NCBI GenBank assembly: GCA_017610505.1
Contig: JAFCBX010000007.1
Span: forward strand, 1-21,166
DNA: 21,166 bases
From: Methanosarcinales archaeon
Lineage (GTDB): Archaea; Nanobdellota; Nanobdellia; Woesearchaeales; CG1-02-33-12
Direction: 5' to 3'
The notes beneath the pieces were generated by a model, which was not told the origin of the DNA, did no database searches, and saw only the letters and a program-made list of their open reading frames with translations. Positions 1 through 6,454 of this stretch are shown piece by piece (position 1 is the first letter of the stretch; the number at the start of each line of letters is the position of its first letter). A program made the translations under genes and the position numbers.

Positions 1-105
1 GTCTATTATTCTAATAAGCATATAATTAATACAAATCCCGAATCAAGCTACATGACAAAGATATGCTCATAAGAATTTTTGTTTCTTCTTTTCCTTAATT
101 TTTAT
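1..105. repeat. Direct repeat copy 1, left flank of the nucleotide-enzyme island
   Basis: Bases 1-75 match 2729-2803 with two differences (16 A/G and 76-equivalent region just beyond; inside the core only position 16 clearly differs). Similarity fades through a T-rich stretch up to about 105. The repeat contains a stem (arms 9-23 and 61-75) around a 37-base loop. The copy begins at the window edge, so its true left end is unknown. It may be a mobile-element scar, a small palindromic (MITE-like) element, or a duplicated terminator or RNA. That the two sequences are copies is certain by eye; the function is open. Confidence 0.9.
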
Positions 106-339
106 ATAATCTAGCCTCTCCAAATAATAATTCACTACTTTTAAAATAAAAGAAAAAAAGAAGCAGGCTACCCAAAGAACAAAACACATGAAAACTTTAT
201 ATAAAATACTATTATTTTTGGCACTGTTGAAAATCTTGAGGATTTATAACCAAAATATTTAAATAGGTTAGATATGCAATAATAACCTATATAATTGAAA
301 GTTTGAGATAGGGGGTGGTAACTTTATTATAGGAGAAGA
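106..339 (+). other. Intergenic region before the island operon
   Basis: Apart from the repeat tail, this stretch holds the promoter and dyad listed separately (256-296), a G-rich leader segment near 311-319, and the AGGAGA ribosome binding site at 331-336. A 24-codon hydrophobic reading frame at 188-262 lacks a ribosome binding site. I see no RNA gene. Confidence 0.6.
256..296 (+). promoter_or_regulatory. Island operon promoter with inverted-repeat operator candidate
   Basis: Two TATA-like elements are visible, one around 256-265 (ATTTAAATAG) and one around 286-296 (CCTATATAATT). A perfect 8-base inverted repeat, ATAGGTTA at 263-270 and TAACCTAT at 283-290, overlaps both. The arm centres are 20 bases apart, about two helical turns, as expected for a dimeric DNA-binding repressor. 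The sequence shows the dyad and its position; the regulatory role is inferred. Confidence 0.55.
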
Positions 340-1095
340 ATGAATAAATCAAAAGAATTAGGGAAAATACTTTACCAGGCATTTACTAATTGTTCTTCGC
401 TTTATTCAGTATATAGCGTAGGTAGTTATTCTACCAAAAACTTTGATTATAAATATAGTGATATAGATTTATCCTTGATTGTTGAGAAACCCTCTTTTGA
501 AGATATACATACATTAGAGGAAAATATAAGCAGAATCAGTAAAAAAATAGGAGTAAAAATTTCAACGTGTTATTCCGAGATAAATGATATCAAGAAAGAT
601 ATTGAAAGATTCAAGGCGCATGCACATGGGAAGAAAAGAACATCCTTCCTTTATGATATTCTTAACTCTCAAAGAATTTATGGTAAGGATTTAAAAGCAG
701 ATTTGGAAGGGCACATTGTTCAATACTATCCATTTGAGGTTTATTCCAATATATCTGAATTGATTACAGAGCTCTACAAGTCATTGTCTTCACCTCATAA
801 ATGTATAAACATATCTTTTGTCATCGCAAAAACAACCCTTTTACTGAAAGGCATATATACATCGCAGAAAGAGGATATTATAAATTCATTTTCAAAAAAT
901 ATAGATGCACAACTTGGATATAAGTTTCTTACAATCTCCAACAAATCAAAGAAAGGATTACAAGGCTCCAAAGAAGAAAAATCAGCTGATTTGCAGTTTA
1001 TAATGGATTTTTGCCATTTTTGTAAGGATTATTCAAGAGGGTTAGTTAAGGTAAATCAAAATGAATTTAAGCCAATGCCAAAAGCCAAGAAATAA
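340..1095 (+). CDS. Nucleotidyltransferase, polymerase-beta superfamily (MNT/ANT-like)
   Basis: This 251-residue protein carries the superfamily signature: G28-S29 in a GSY turn, then SDIDLSLIV with D41 and D43, which normally bind two metals and transfer an NMP to a hydroxyl or protein. The third acidic residue is not obvious in the strand at 71-79; E80 is a candidate. Residues ~125-200 look helical, like the substrate-binding domain of aminoglycoside or small-molecule nucleotidyltransferases. AGGAGA three bases before the ATG supports the start. It is the first gene of a four-gene operon, overlapping the next by 35 bases. The substrate is unknown: a small-molecule (antibiotic-type), protein or RNA target are all possible. 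Confidence 0.8.
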   Translation: MNKSKELGKILYQAFTNCSSLYSVYSVGSYSTKNFDYKYSDIDLSLIVEKPSFEDIHTLEENISRISKKIGVKISTCYSEINDIKKDIERFKAHAHGKKRTSFLYDILNSQRIYGKDLKADLEGHIVQYYPFEVYSNISELITELYKSLSSPHKCINISFVIAKTTLLLKGIYTSQKEDIINSFSKNIDAQLGYKFLTISNKSKKGLQGSKEEKSADLQFIMDFCHFCKDYSRGLVKVNQNEFKPMPKAKK

Positions 1096-1675
1096 AATAA
1101 TTTTAATTATGGGTGCACCTGTCTCAGGTAAATCTATAATATCTTATAAACTAGCTATGGAACTTGGAATTGAGCAGATAATAGATACAGATATAATAAG
1201 GGGGATAAAGGTAATCCAAGAACCCAAGAATCAGTATGTTAATACATATTCTTTTAAATCATGGGAACTATTTGGAAAAAATCAGAGCCAAAAGAATGTT
1301 CTTTTAGGATATGAAAAATATTCAGAGCAGATTGAGAAAGAGATTTCTGGTATAATAAAAGTTAATGATTCTTTGGGAAAGAGTGTTATTATAGAAGGGG
1401 TGCATCTACATCCAAAATTAATAGGAAAACTAGTAAAAAAGAATAATGTGCAAACAGTTTGTTTATCTGTAACTAGTAAAGAACATAAAAGGAATATTCT
1501 CAACAGGCTTAAAGAATCTTATCAGCAGCCAAAATTTTACTTTGACAATTTTAAGGCAATTAGGGAACTCAACTATTTTTTAGTTGATTGTGCAAGAAAG
1601 CATCATCTTCCTGTAATTGAGAATAAAGATCTCAAAAGGGCTATATCATCAATAATTAAGGTTATTAATGGGTGA
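1061..1675 (+). CDS. P-loop kinase, 2-phosphoglycerate-kinase-like
   Basis: A 204-residue protein with Walker A GAPVSGKS at 18-25, a DTDIIR segment at 42-47 and IIEGVHLHP at 110-118. The spacing and the 'IIEGVHL' block resemble the archaeal 2-phosphoglycerate kinase family, which makes 2,3-diphosphoglycerate, but the protein is shorter and could phosphorylate another small molecule. It starts inside the 3' end of the nucleotidyltransferase gene, with a weak AAGGT upstream, and ends three bases before the NUDIX gene. Translational coupling is likely. Assignment to the P-loop kinases is firm; the substrate is inference. Confidence 0.7.
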   Translation: MNLSQCQKPRNKIILIMGAPVSGKSIISYKLAMELGIEQIIDTDIIRGIKVIQEPKNQYVNTYSFKSWELFGKNQSQKNVLLGYEKYSEQIEKEISGIIKVNDSLGKSVIIEGVHLHPKLIGKLVKKNNVQTVCLSVTSKEHKRNILNRLKESYQQPKFYFDNFKAIRELNYFLVDCARKHHLPVIENKDLKRAISSIIKVING

Positions 1676-1678
1676 AAA

Positions 1679-2098
1679 ATGGTCAAAATAAAAAAAGGAA
1701 TTTTAGCAATATTGTATAAAAAAGAAAACAAGAAAATATTATATGCCTTGTTCAAGAGAAAAAAAGGCTGGATTGGATATGAGTTTCTGAAAGGCGGCAA
1801 AGAAGCCAATGAGACTGATGAACAAGCTCTGTTCCGTGAGGTCAAGGAAGAGGCATCATTGTCAATAACTTCAGCTATAAAATCAAAATATGCCTATTCT
1901 TTTGAATCAAAGAAAAATGATGAGCTTATTAGGCATGAACTTGCAGTGTTTTATGTTAAGATGCCTAAAGATGAGATTCACATAGGACCTGAACATTCTG
2001 AATTTGGATTTTATGATTATGAAACTGTATTAAGACGTCTTTCATTCAGGACTTTAAAAGAGCTATTTAAGAAGATAAATGCAGAGCTTTTGAAATGA
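1679..2098 (+). CDS. NUDIX hydrolase
   Basis: A 139-residue single-domain protein. The NUDIX box runs from G39 to L61 and fits GX5EX7REUXEE (E45, R53-E54, E57-E58); the usual following glycine is Ser60. Such enzymes hydrolyse nucleoside diphosphates linked to another moiety (NTPs, dinucleotides, sugars), with Mg2+ held by the Glu residues. GGGTGA lies four bases before the ATG. The stop overlaps the next start as ATGA. In this operon it could remove or recycle a nucleotide product of the upstream nucleotidyltransferase, but that is inference. Confidence 0.85.
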   Translation: MVKIKKGILAILYKKENKKILYALFKRKKGWIGYEFLKGGKEANETDEQALFREVKEEASLSITSAIKSKYAYSFESKKNDELIRHELAVFYVKMPKDEIHIGPEHSEFGFYDYETVLRRLSFRTLKELFKKINAELLK

Positions 2099-2688
2099 AA
2101 AAAACAATAATTGAGATTGGGGGTATAGATGGTGTTGGGAAAAGCACACAGGTGAAACTGTTGTATGATTATTTCTCAAAGAAAGGATTAGAAGTTTTTA
2201 TCCCTGACTCTATAGTGCATTTTAATTCGGATTATCCACAGTCTCTTGAAGAAAGAAAGGGCTGGTATGTTTCAAAGGATCCAAGAGAGATTGCCAAAAT
2301 TAATCTTGTTGGTGCAAAAAAAAGGAATGATCTATGTCAAAATATAAAGAGTGATATTGTTCTTTTGGATAGGGGGTATATTACAATAAAGTCATCAGCA
2401 ATCGCTCGCATTATAAAAACTAGAACATTTGAGGAATCTAAAAGAATCGTTGATATACTCTGCCAAGATGCTCATTATGTTCCTATAGAAGATTTCCATA
2501 TAATCTATTTTGCCGGCATGGAATTAATCAAGAAACGGCTTTTAGATATAAATCCAGAATTTGAGTGCTATTTAAATAATTTTAGAGTAGCCATTGATGC
2601 AGTTTCTTTAGACCATAGAACCTACAGAATTGATTCTCATCAGGATAAAATAGCTGTAACCAGCAAAACATTAGAATATCTCCTTTAA
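2095..2688 (+). CDS. Thymidylate-kinase-like P-loop (d)NMP kinase
   Basis: A 197-residue protein with a textbook P-loop GIDGVGKST at 10-18, followed by Gln, as in thymidylate kinases, and a LLDRGY motif with D92-R93 in place of the family's DRY. The typical AYQ segment and LID arginines are not clear, so the substrate may be another (deoxy)nucleotide or a different phosphoacceptor. The start overlaps the NUDIX stop by four bases. It is the last gene of the operon, followed by repeat copy 2. A second thymidylate kinase homologue (3553-4275) is encoded nearby, so this one is probably not the only housekeeping enzyme. Confidence 0.7.
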   Translation: MKKTIIEIGGIDGVGKSTQVKLLYDYFSKKGLEVFIPDSIVHFNSDYPQSLEERKGWYVSKDPREIAKINLVGAKKRNDLCQNIKSDIVLLDRGYITIKSSAIARIIKTRTFEESKRIVDILCQDAHYVPIEDFHIIYFAGMELIKKRLLDINPEFECYLNNFRVAIDAVSLDHRTYRIDSHQDKIAVTSKTLEYLL

Positions 2689-2728
2689 TATAAGACAGAA
2701 TGCATTTATAATGGATGTTCTTAACAAA

Positions 2729-2832
2729 GTCTATTATTCTAATGAGCATATAATTAATACAAATCCCGAATCAAGCTACATGACAAAGATATGCTCATAA
2801 GAACTTTTATTCTTTTTTAACCTTAATTTTAA
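2729..2832. repeat. Direct repeat copy 2, right flank of the island
   Basis: Near-perfect copy of the window start (offset 2728 bases). The stem arms are 2737-2751 and 2789-2803: 4 bp, an A-A mismatch, then 10 bp perfectly paired, around a 37-base loop. Copy 1 has one altered base in the left arm, which would be a G-U pair if the minus strand is the RNA. The repeat lies between the end of the island operon and the uS7 promoter. Confidence 0.92.
2789..2820 (+). terminator. Hairpin arm plus T-rich tract after the island operon
   Basis: The right arm of the repeat hairpin is followed by a run of mostly T (2803-2818). Archaeal transcription ends at T tracts, sometimes after hairpins, so this could end the 340-2688 transcript before the uS7 promoter. 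Copy 1 has the same layout. The placement supports the call but does not prove it. Confidence 0.4.
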
Positions 2833-2848
2833 TGTTTGCCACAGAAAG

Positions 2849-2859
2849 CTTTAAATATG
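2849..2859 (+). promoter_or_regulatory. TATA box of the uS7 gene
   Basis: CTTTAAATATG preceded by a purine-rich BRE-like stretch. The expected transcript start is near 2880, giving a leader of about 14 bases with no clear ribosome binding site. Confidence 0.6.
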
Positions 2860-2893
2860 AACTCAAATCCCACTTCATAGAGCAACTATTAAA

Positions 2894-3493
2894 ATGGAAG
2901 ATATAAAAGTATTCAATAGGTGGAGTGTAAAGGAAATAACTGTACAAGACCCTGGATTAAAGAGATACATTAACCTAGAGCCAAGAATAATACCAAAAAC
3001 AGGTGCAAGATATGCTGGCGCAAGATTTCATAAGTCAAAGACATTCATTGTTGAAAGATTAATCAATAAGGTAATGATACCTGGGCACAAGGGCAAAAAG
3101 CACTTTATTACTTCATCCAGGTCAACAGGCAAGGCACAGAAGGCATATTCTCTTGTAGAGGAAACATTTAAAGTCATTGAAAATAGGACAAAACAAAATC
3201 CTATAGCTATTTTTGTTAAGGCACTAGAAAATGCAGCACCTAGGGAAGAAATAATAACAATTGTTTATGGTGGTGCACGTTATCCAAAGGCTGTTGAGTG
3301 TGCTCCACAAAGAAGGGTTGATCTTGTATTGAGATATATTGTTCAGGGTGCTTTTGCAAAATCATTTAACTCAAAAAAAGATGCTGTTAATGCACTTGCT
3401 GACGAAATAATAGCTGCCTACCAGTTAAGTAACTCATCAAATGCAATCAAAAAGAAGCTTGATACAGAAAGGCAGGCAGATGCTTCCAGATAA
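2894..3493 (+). CDS. rps7: 30S ribosomal protein uS7
   Basis: A 199-residue uS7, the head protein of the small subunit that binds the 3' domain of 16S rRNA at the E site. It shows the archaeal blocks: an N-terminal NRWSVKEI segment, the basic KTFIVERLINK helix (49-59), PIAIFVKALENAAPREE (102-118) and the YPKAVECAPQRRVDLVLRYI region. The length is normal for archaea. In most archaea this gene sits between rps12 and the elongation factor genes; here it stands alone with its own promoter, next to the island. Confidence 0.95.
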   Translation: MEDIKVFNRWSVKEITVQDPGLKRYINLEPRIIPKTGARYAGARFHKSKTFIVERLINKVMIPGHKGKKHFITSSRSTGKAQKAYSLVEETFKVIENRTKQNPIAIFVKALENAAPREEIITIVYGGARYPKAVECAPQRRVDLVLRYIVQGAFAKSFNSKKDAVNALADEIIAAYQLSNSSNAIKKKLDTERQADASR

Positions 3494-3521
3494 AAAATAT
3501 AAAGTTCTTAATTTTCAAAAG

Positions 3522-3531
3522 ATTTATATAG
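3522..3531 (+). promoter_or_regulatory. TATA box of tmk
   Basis: A TTTATATAG element about 27 bases before the ATG at 3553. This puts the transcript start at or next to the start codon, so the mRNA is probably leaderless. Confidence 0.65.
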
Positions 3532-3552
3532 ATTATTGCAAATAATTCTTAT

Positions 3553-4275
3553 ATGCAAAAAGGGTTTGTAATGGTTGACGGCCTTGACGGTTCTGGCAAG
3601 GGGGTTATTGTTAATGCCCTGAAAAAATGGGCTGAGCAGAAACAGCTCAAAACACTTGATCTAAGAGCCTATTGTAAGGAAAAAAACAGGTTTCCAGAGC
3701 CAGAGGAGATAAACGACTTTGATGTAATTGTTTCCAGTGAGATGAGCTATTGCTGGGTTGGGTGTGCTTTAAGAGAAGAAATAGTAAGAAAAAACAACCG
3801 CAATTACTCAATAACATCTACTGCACATGCATTTTCTTTAGACAGGGAAGTACTTTATAAGAGGGTCATTATTCCTGCCTTAAAACAGGGGAAATATATT
3901 TTTCAGGAAAGAGGGGTTATAAGCTCTATTGTTTACCAGCCTGTTCAGGGCAATATATCCTTAACAGAGATTATGAGGCTGCCAGGCAATAAGCTTGCAT
4001 TGCAGAATTCTCCAAATCTATTGATAATCTCTCAGGTTGCTCCAGAAACAGTTATGCAAAGGCTCAGCCAGAGGCAAAAACAGGATAAAGCTATTTTTGA
4101 GGAGATAAACTTTCAGAGAAGAGTTGAGCAAAGGTACAACAGCCAGTGGCTGAAAAACCTGTTTGAAAATCATGGCTCAAAAGTTATTTATCTTGATACA
4201 AACTTTCCAAAAACAGTTGAAGAAACAGAAAAAGAAGCAATTAAAATATGGGAAGATTTCCTTAAAGAAAACTAA
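3553..4275 (+). CDS. tmk: Thymidylate kinase, divergent
   Basis: A 240-residue dTMP kinase homologue (dTMP + ATP to dTDP). The N-terminal VDGLDGSGKG (8-17) aligns with the family P-loop, but the Ser/Thr after the catalytic Lys16 is Gly17. The segment FSLDREVLYKRVIIPALKQGK (94-114), then QERGVISSIVYQP (118-130), matches the nucleotide-binding DRY..SS.AYQ block, with D replaced by E119 and Y by G121. A LID-like RLSQRQKQD follows. The fold and context (dUTPase and NrdG gene nearby) support dNTP synthesis. The altered Walker A residue is unusual, so reduced or altered activity is possible. The stop lies one base from the convergent NrdG-like gene. Confidence 0.8.
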   Translation: MQKGFVMVDGLDGSGKGVIVNALKKWAEQKQLKTLDLRAYCKEKNRFPEPEEINDFDVIVSSEMSYCWVGCALREEIVRKNNRNYSITSTAHAFSLDREVLYKRVIIPALKQGKYIFQERGVISSIVYQPVQGNISLTEIMRLPGNKLALQNSPNLLIISQVAPETVMQRLSQRQKQDKAIFEEINFQRRVEQRYNSQWLKNLFENHGSKVIYLDTNFPKTVEETEKEAIKIWEDFLKEN

Positions 4276-4276
4276 A

Positions 4277-5026
4277 TCACATAGCTTTAATATCAATTCT
4301 TAGTTTGCTGTATTTTTTTTGGCATTCTTTTTTTAGATTTTCTAAAAATTTTTTTGTTGGTGATTCTATATTATTCAGCTTTGGATCAAGCGTTCCTTTA
4401 CTGGATATAAACTGCTGCAAGGTCCATCTGCAGTTTAATCCATCAACCTCTTTAGCTATCTCTAGAATATCATTTTTTCTGAAAATAAGCCCTGGAGCAA
4501 CAGTTGTCCTCAACTCTATCTGAATCTTGTCCTGATTTTTCTTTAATATCCCTATTGTTTGTTTAATATCCTTAATAACATCTTCTGGTCTCTTAAAAAA
4601 AGTCCCTGACTGCGTAACTTTTTCAAAAATCTCTTTTTTAAAAGGAGCTTTTATATCTAAAGCAATAAAATCCAGCAGATTTTCATTTATTAATGACTTT
4701 ATTGAATAGGGCTTTGAGCCATTTGTTTCAATTCCAACCTTTAAGCCAAGTTTTTTTGTAAATCTTGCAAGTGTTAATAATGCCTGCCTCTGAAGGCATG
4801 CCTCTCCTCCTGAGAAAAGAACAGCATCAATAAAGCCAGAATTTTTTATTATTTCTTTTTTGATATCCTTTAAGTCTTTTAAGAATTCCTCTTTGAAGTC
4901 TATAAAATCCTTATTGTAGCAATAGCAACACTTGAAGTCACACCCTGCAAAAAAGATTACTGTGCAAACATTAGCTGGCCAGTCAACTGTTGATAAAGGA
5001 ATTATTCCGCCAACATACGCCTGCAT
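4277..5026 (-). CDS. nrdG: Anaerobic ribonucleotide reductase activating protein (radical SAM, NrdG type)
   Basis: A 249-residue radical SAM protein. CDFKCCYC gives the CX3CX2C iron-sulfur ligands C29, C33 and C36; SGGEA (72-76) is the SAM-binding GGE motif. The N-terminus (GGIIPLSTVDWPANVCTVIFF) is typical of archaeal and bacterial NrdG2-like activases, which put a glycyl radical on NrdD. No nrdD gene is in the window. It is downstream of dut and a small ORF on the same strand. A related pyruvate-formate-lyase activase role cannot be excluded from sequence alone. Confidence 0.85.
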   Translation of the reverse strand: MQAYVGGIIPLSTVDWPANVCTVIFFAGCDFKCCYCYNKDFIDFKEEFLKDLKDIKKEIIKNSGFIDAVLFSGGEACLQRQALLTLARFTKKLGLKVGIETNGSKPYSIKSLINENLLDFIALDIKAPFKKEIFEKVTQSGTFFKRPEDVIKDIKQTIGILKKNQDKIQIELRTTVAPGLIFRKNDILEIAKEVDGLNCRWTLQQFISSKGTLDPKLNNIESPTKKFLENLKKECQKKYSKLRIDIKAM

Positions 5027-5034
5027 TTAAACCC

Positions 5035-5142
5035 CTAACTCTTTTTATCTTTAGATAACTTACCAGCCTCTTTTTCTTCTTCAATGAATTCGTTTAGCTT
5101 TGTGTTTGTCTTTGCTGTCTTGTATTTTATTCCATTCTTCAT
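5035..5142 (-). CDS. Small ORF, 35 residues, between dut and nrdG
   Basis: A short reading frame beginning MKNGIKYKTAKTNTK and ending in KDKKS. It has a GAGGTT ribosome binding site about six bases before its ATG, stops 8 bases before nrdG and starts 14 bases after dut, so it fits an operon. It is basic and charged, with no cysteine or membrane segment. I do not recognise it. It may be a real small protein or a translated linker. Confidence 0.5.
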   Translation of the reverse strand: MKNGIKYKTAKTNTKLNEFIEEEKEAGKLSKDKKS

Positions 5143-5156
5143 TGTTTTAACCTCTT

Positions 5157-5606
5157 TTAATCCAATCCAGTGCTTCCAAAACCACCCTGGCCGCGTTTTG
5201 TATCATCAAGCTCTTCAACCTCTTCAAACTCAGCTTCCTCCACCTTGTTAAAGATCATCTGGGCTATCTTCATTCCACTTGTTATTTTGAACTCTTCATT
5301 ACCATGATTAATTACTATAACTCTTACCTCACCCCTATAGCCAGAGTCAATTGTTCCAGGACTATTACAGGTTGTTATTCCATGCTTTAATGCAAGCCCT
5401 GACTTCGGCCTCACTTGACCTTCATAACCTTTAGGTATGGCCATTTTTATGCCTGTGCTTACAAGAACTCTTTCACCTGGCTTAAGAACATAATCCTCTG
5501 TTGAATAAAGATCAACTCCTGAATCACCATCATGAGCATAATGTGGTAGAATTGCGTTTTCTTTTATTTTCTTTATTTTTATCTTCAGGTTTTCTGACAA
5601 AATCAT
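5157..5606 (-). CDS. dut: dUTP diphosphatase (trimeric dUTPase)
   Basis: A 149-residue trimeric dUTPase (dUTP to dUMP + PPi). All five family motifs are present: DSGVDLYS (28-35), RPKSGLA (66-72), the uracil-binding GTIDSGYRGEVRV (84-96, catalytic-site D87), GMKIAQMI (111-118) and the C-terminal RGQGGFGSTG (138-147). GAGGG lies directly against the ATG (5607-5611), too close for normal use. A TTG two codons later (5600) has ideal six-base spacing and may be the real start. It keeps uracil out of DNA and feeds dUMP towards dTMP, which fits the thymidylate kinase next door. Confidence 0.95.
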   Translation of the reverse strand: MILSENLKIKIKKIKENAILPHYAHDGDSGVDLYSTEDYVLKPGERVLVSTGIKMAIPKGYEGQVRPKSGLALKHGITTCNSPGTIDSGYRGEVRVIVINHGNEEFKITSGMKIAQMIFNKVEEAEFEEVEELDDTKRGQGGFGSTGLD

Positions 5607-5644
5607 CCCTCTTTTTTAAAAGCATTAAAATAGAAAACATAACT

Positions 5645-5656
5645 CATATTTAAATT
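5645..5656 (-). promoter_or_regulatory. TATA box of the dut operon
   Basis: Minus-strand AATTTAAATATG. The expected start near 5627 gives a leader of about 20 bases containing the GAGGG site. Confidence 0.5.
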
Positions 5657-5787
5657 AAGTTAAGCTTAAAAATATATAATTAAAACAATTATTGTTCTAA
5701 TGGAAAAGAAATATTAATAATGGTTTATTTCTCTTTTTAAGGCTTTATTTAGGTTTCTTAATGAAAATAATCCAGTTGAAAAAACTG

Positions 5788-5846
5788 TTTTCCAAAGGAA
5801 ATAATCATGTTTTCCATAAGAAATAAGCTTACTTTTCCATGAGAAA
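5788..5846. repeat. Three spaced TTTTCCA repeats
   Basis: TTTTCCA occurs at 5788-5794, 5810-5816 and 5833-5839, each followed by a short purine-rich GAAA, at 22-23 base intervals. A reverse-complement copy (TGGAAAA) is at 5701-5707. The array lies upstream of the dut promoter and downstream of the 5878-6375 gene. It could be a regulator-binding array, or chance in AT-rich DNA. Confidence 0.4.
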
Positions 5847-5877
5847 GCATTGATTTTTGTTTTATTTAGGTAGTAAT

Positions 5878-6375
5878 TTAACCAGCTCTGAACTGAAATA
5901 ATGATACTAGTTCATGCTTTATTGTCTTGCCTGTTTTTGAGTCTATTTTTATGTTTATTGTATTAAAAGAGCTTGTGATAAGGGTTATGTTCCACAGCTG
6001 GCCAGGCTTAATGTTCTGCAGGATAGCTATTGTTTTTGTTACTAACTCTTTAGAATATTCTTTCTCCTTAATATTCTGAGCTTTTTTTAGGATTTTGTCC
6101 AAACCAAACTTAACATCTTTTAGATTAATCTTTTTTACAGATGCTCCTGGTTTTTTGAAAACCTCTTGTTCTGGATTGATTTCAATATTTCCATTTATTG
6201 TAAAGACTGTAACCTTATCCAGCTTTTTGTCATAATATCCAACCTGCCACTCACTTTTTTCTGAGTTTTCAATCATAGTAAATACATATGTTAAATATGC
6301 TTTTTTGTTCTTAGAAATCCATTTCTTAAATTCACTGCTTTCTTTTAACTTTTTGAGCGCTGTTTTAAAGTCCAT
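5878..6375 (-). CDS. Hypothetical protein, possible PepSY-like C-terminus
   Basis: A 165-residue soluble protein with no signal peptide or membrane segment. The N-terminus is a basic helix (residues 1-25). Residues 28-62 look like beta strands (YLTYVFTMIE, WQVGYYDKK). The C-terminal WNITLITSSFNTINIKIDSKTGKTI (128-152) has the strand-turn form 'IDSKTGKT' seen in PepSY-type domains, a weak resemblance. A minus-strand CTATATAAAT about 25 bases before the ATG suggests a leaderless mRNA, divergent from taw1. Function not recognised. Confidence 0.65.
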   Translation of the reverse strand: MDFKTALKKLKESSEFKKWISKNKKAYLTYVFTMIENSEKSEWQVGYYDKKLDKVTVFTINGNIEINPEQEVFKKPGASVKKINLKDVKFGLDKILKKAQNIKEKEYSKELVTKTIAILQNIKPGQLWNITLITSSFNTINIKIDSKTGKTIKHELVSLFQFRAG

Positions 6376-6395
6376 TGTTTTTAGAACAGGGAGGA

Positions 6396-6406
6396 GATTT
6401 ATATAG
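6396..6406 (-). promoter_or_regulatory. TATA box of the 5878-6375 gene
   Basis: Minus-strand CTATATAAAT, centre about 25 bases before the ATG at 6375, implying leaderless transcription. It forms a divergent pair with the taw1 TATA box 30 bases away. Confidence 0.6.
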
Positions 6407-6425
6407 CTTTGGATTTTAAAAAGAT

Positions 6426-6435
6426 TTTTATATAA
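6426..6435 (+). promoter_or_regulatory. TATA box of taw1
   Basis: TTTTATATAA centred about 25 bases before the ATG at 6455; leaderless start expected. Confidence 0.6.
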
Positions 6436-6454
6436 TCTGCTTTTAGTTTAATTT

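Noticed and set aside
188..262. 24-codon frame MKTLYKILLFLALLK with a hydrophobic core
   Set aside because: It has no ribosome binding site, no clear promoter at the right distance, and its end overlaps the island promoter. AT-rich DNA often encodes short hydrophobic frames.
2860..2880. CAAATCCC segment resembling a tRNA T-loop, also seen in the repeat
   Set aside because: No acceptor stem, anticodon arm or TTC sequence surrounds it; no tRNA can be folded.
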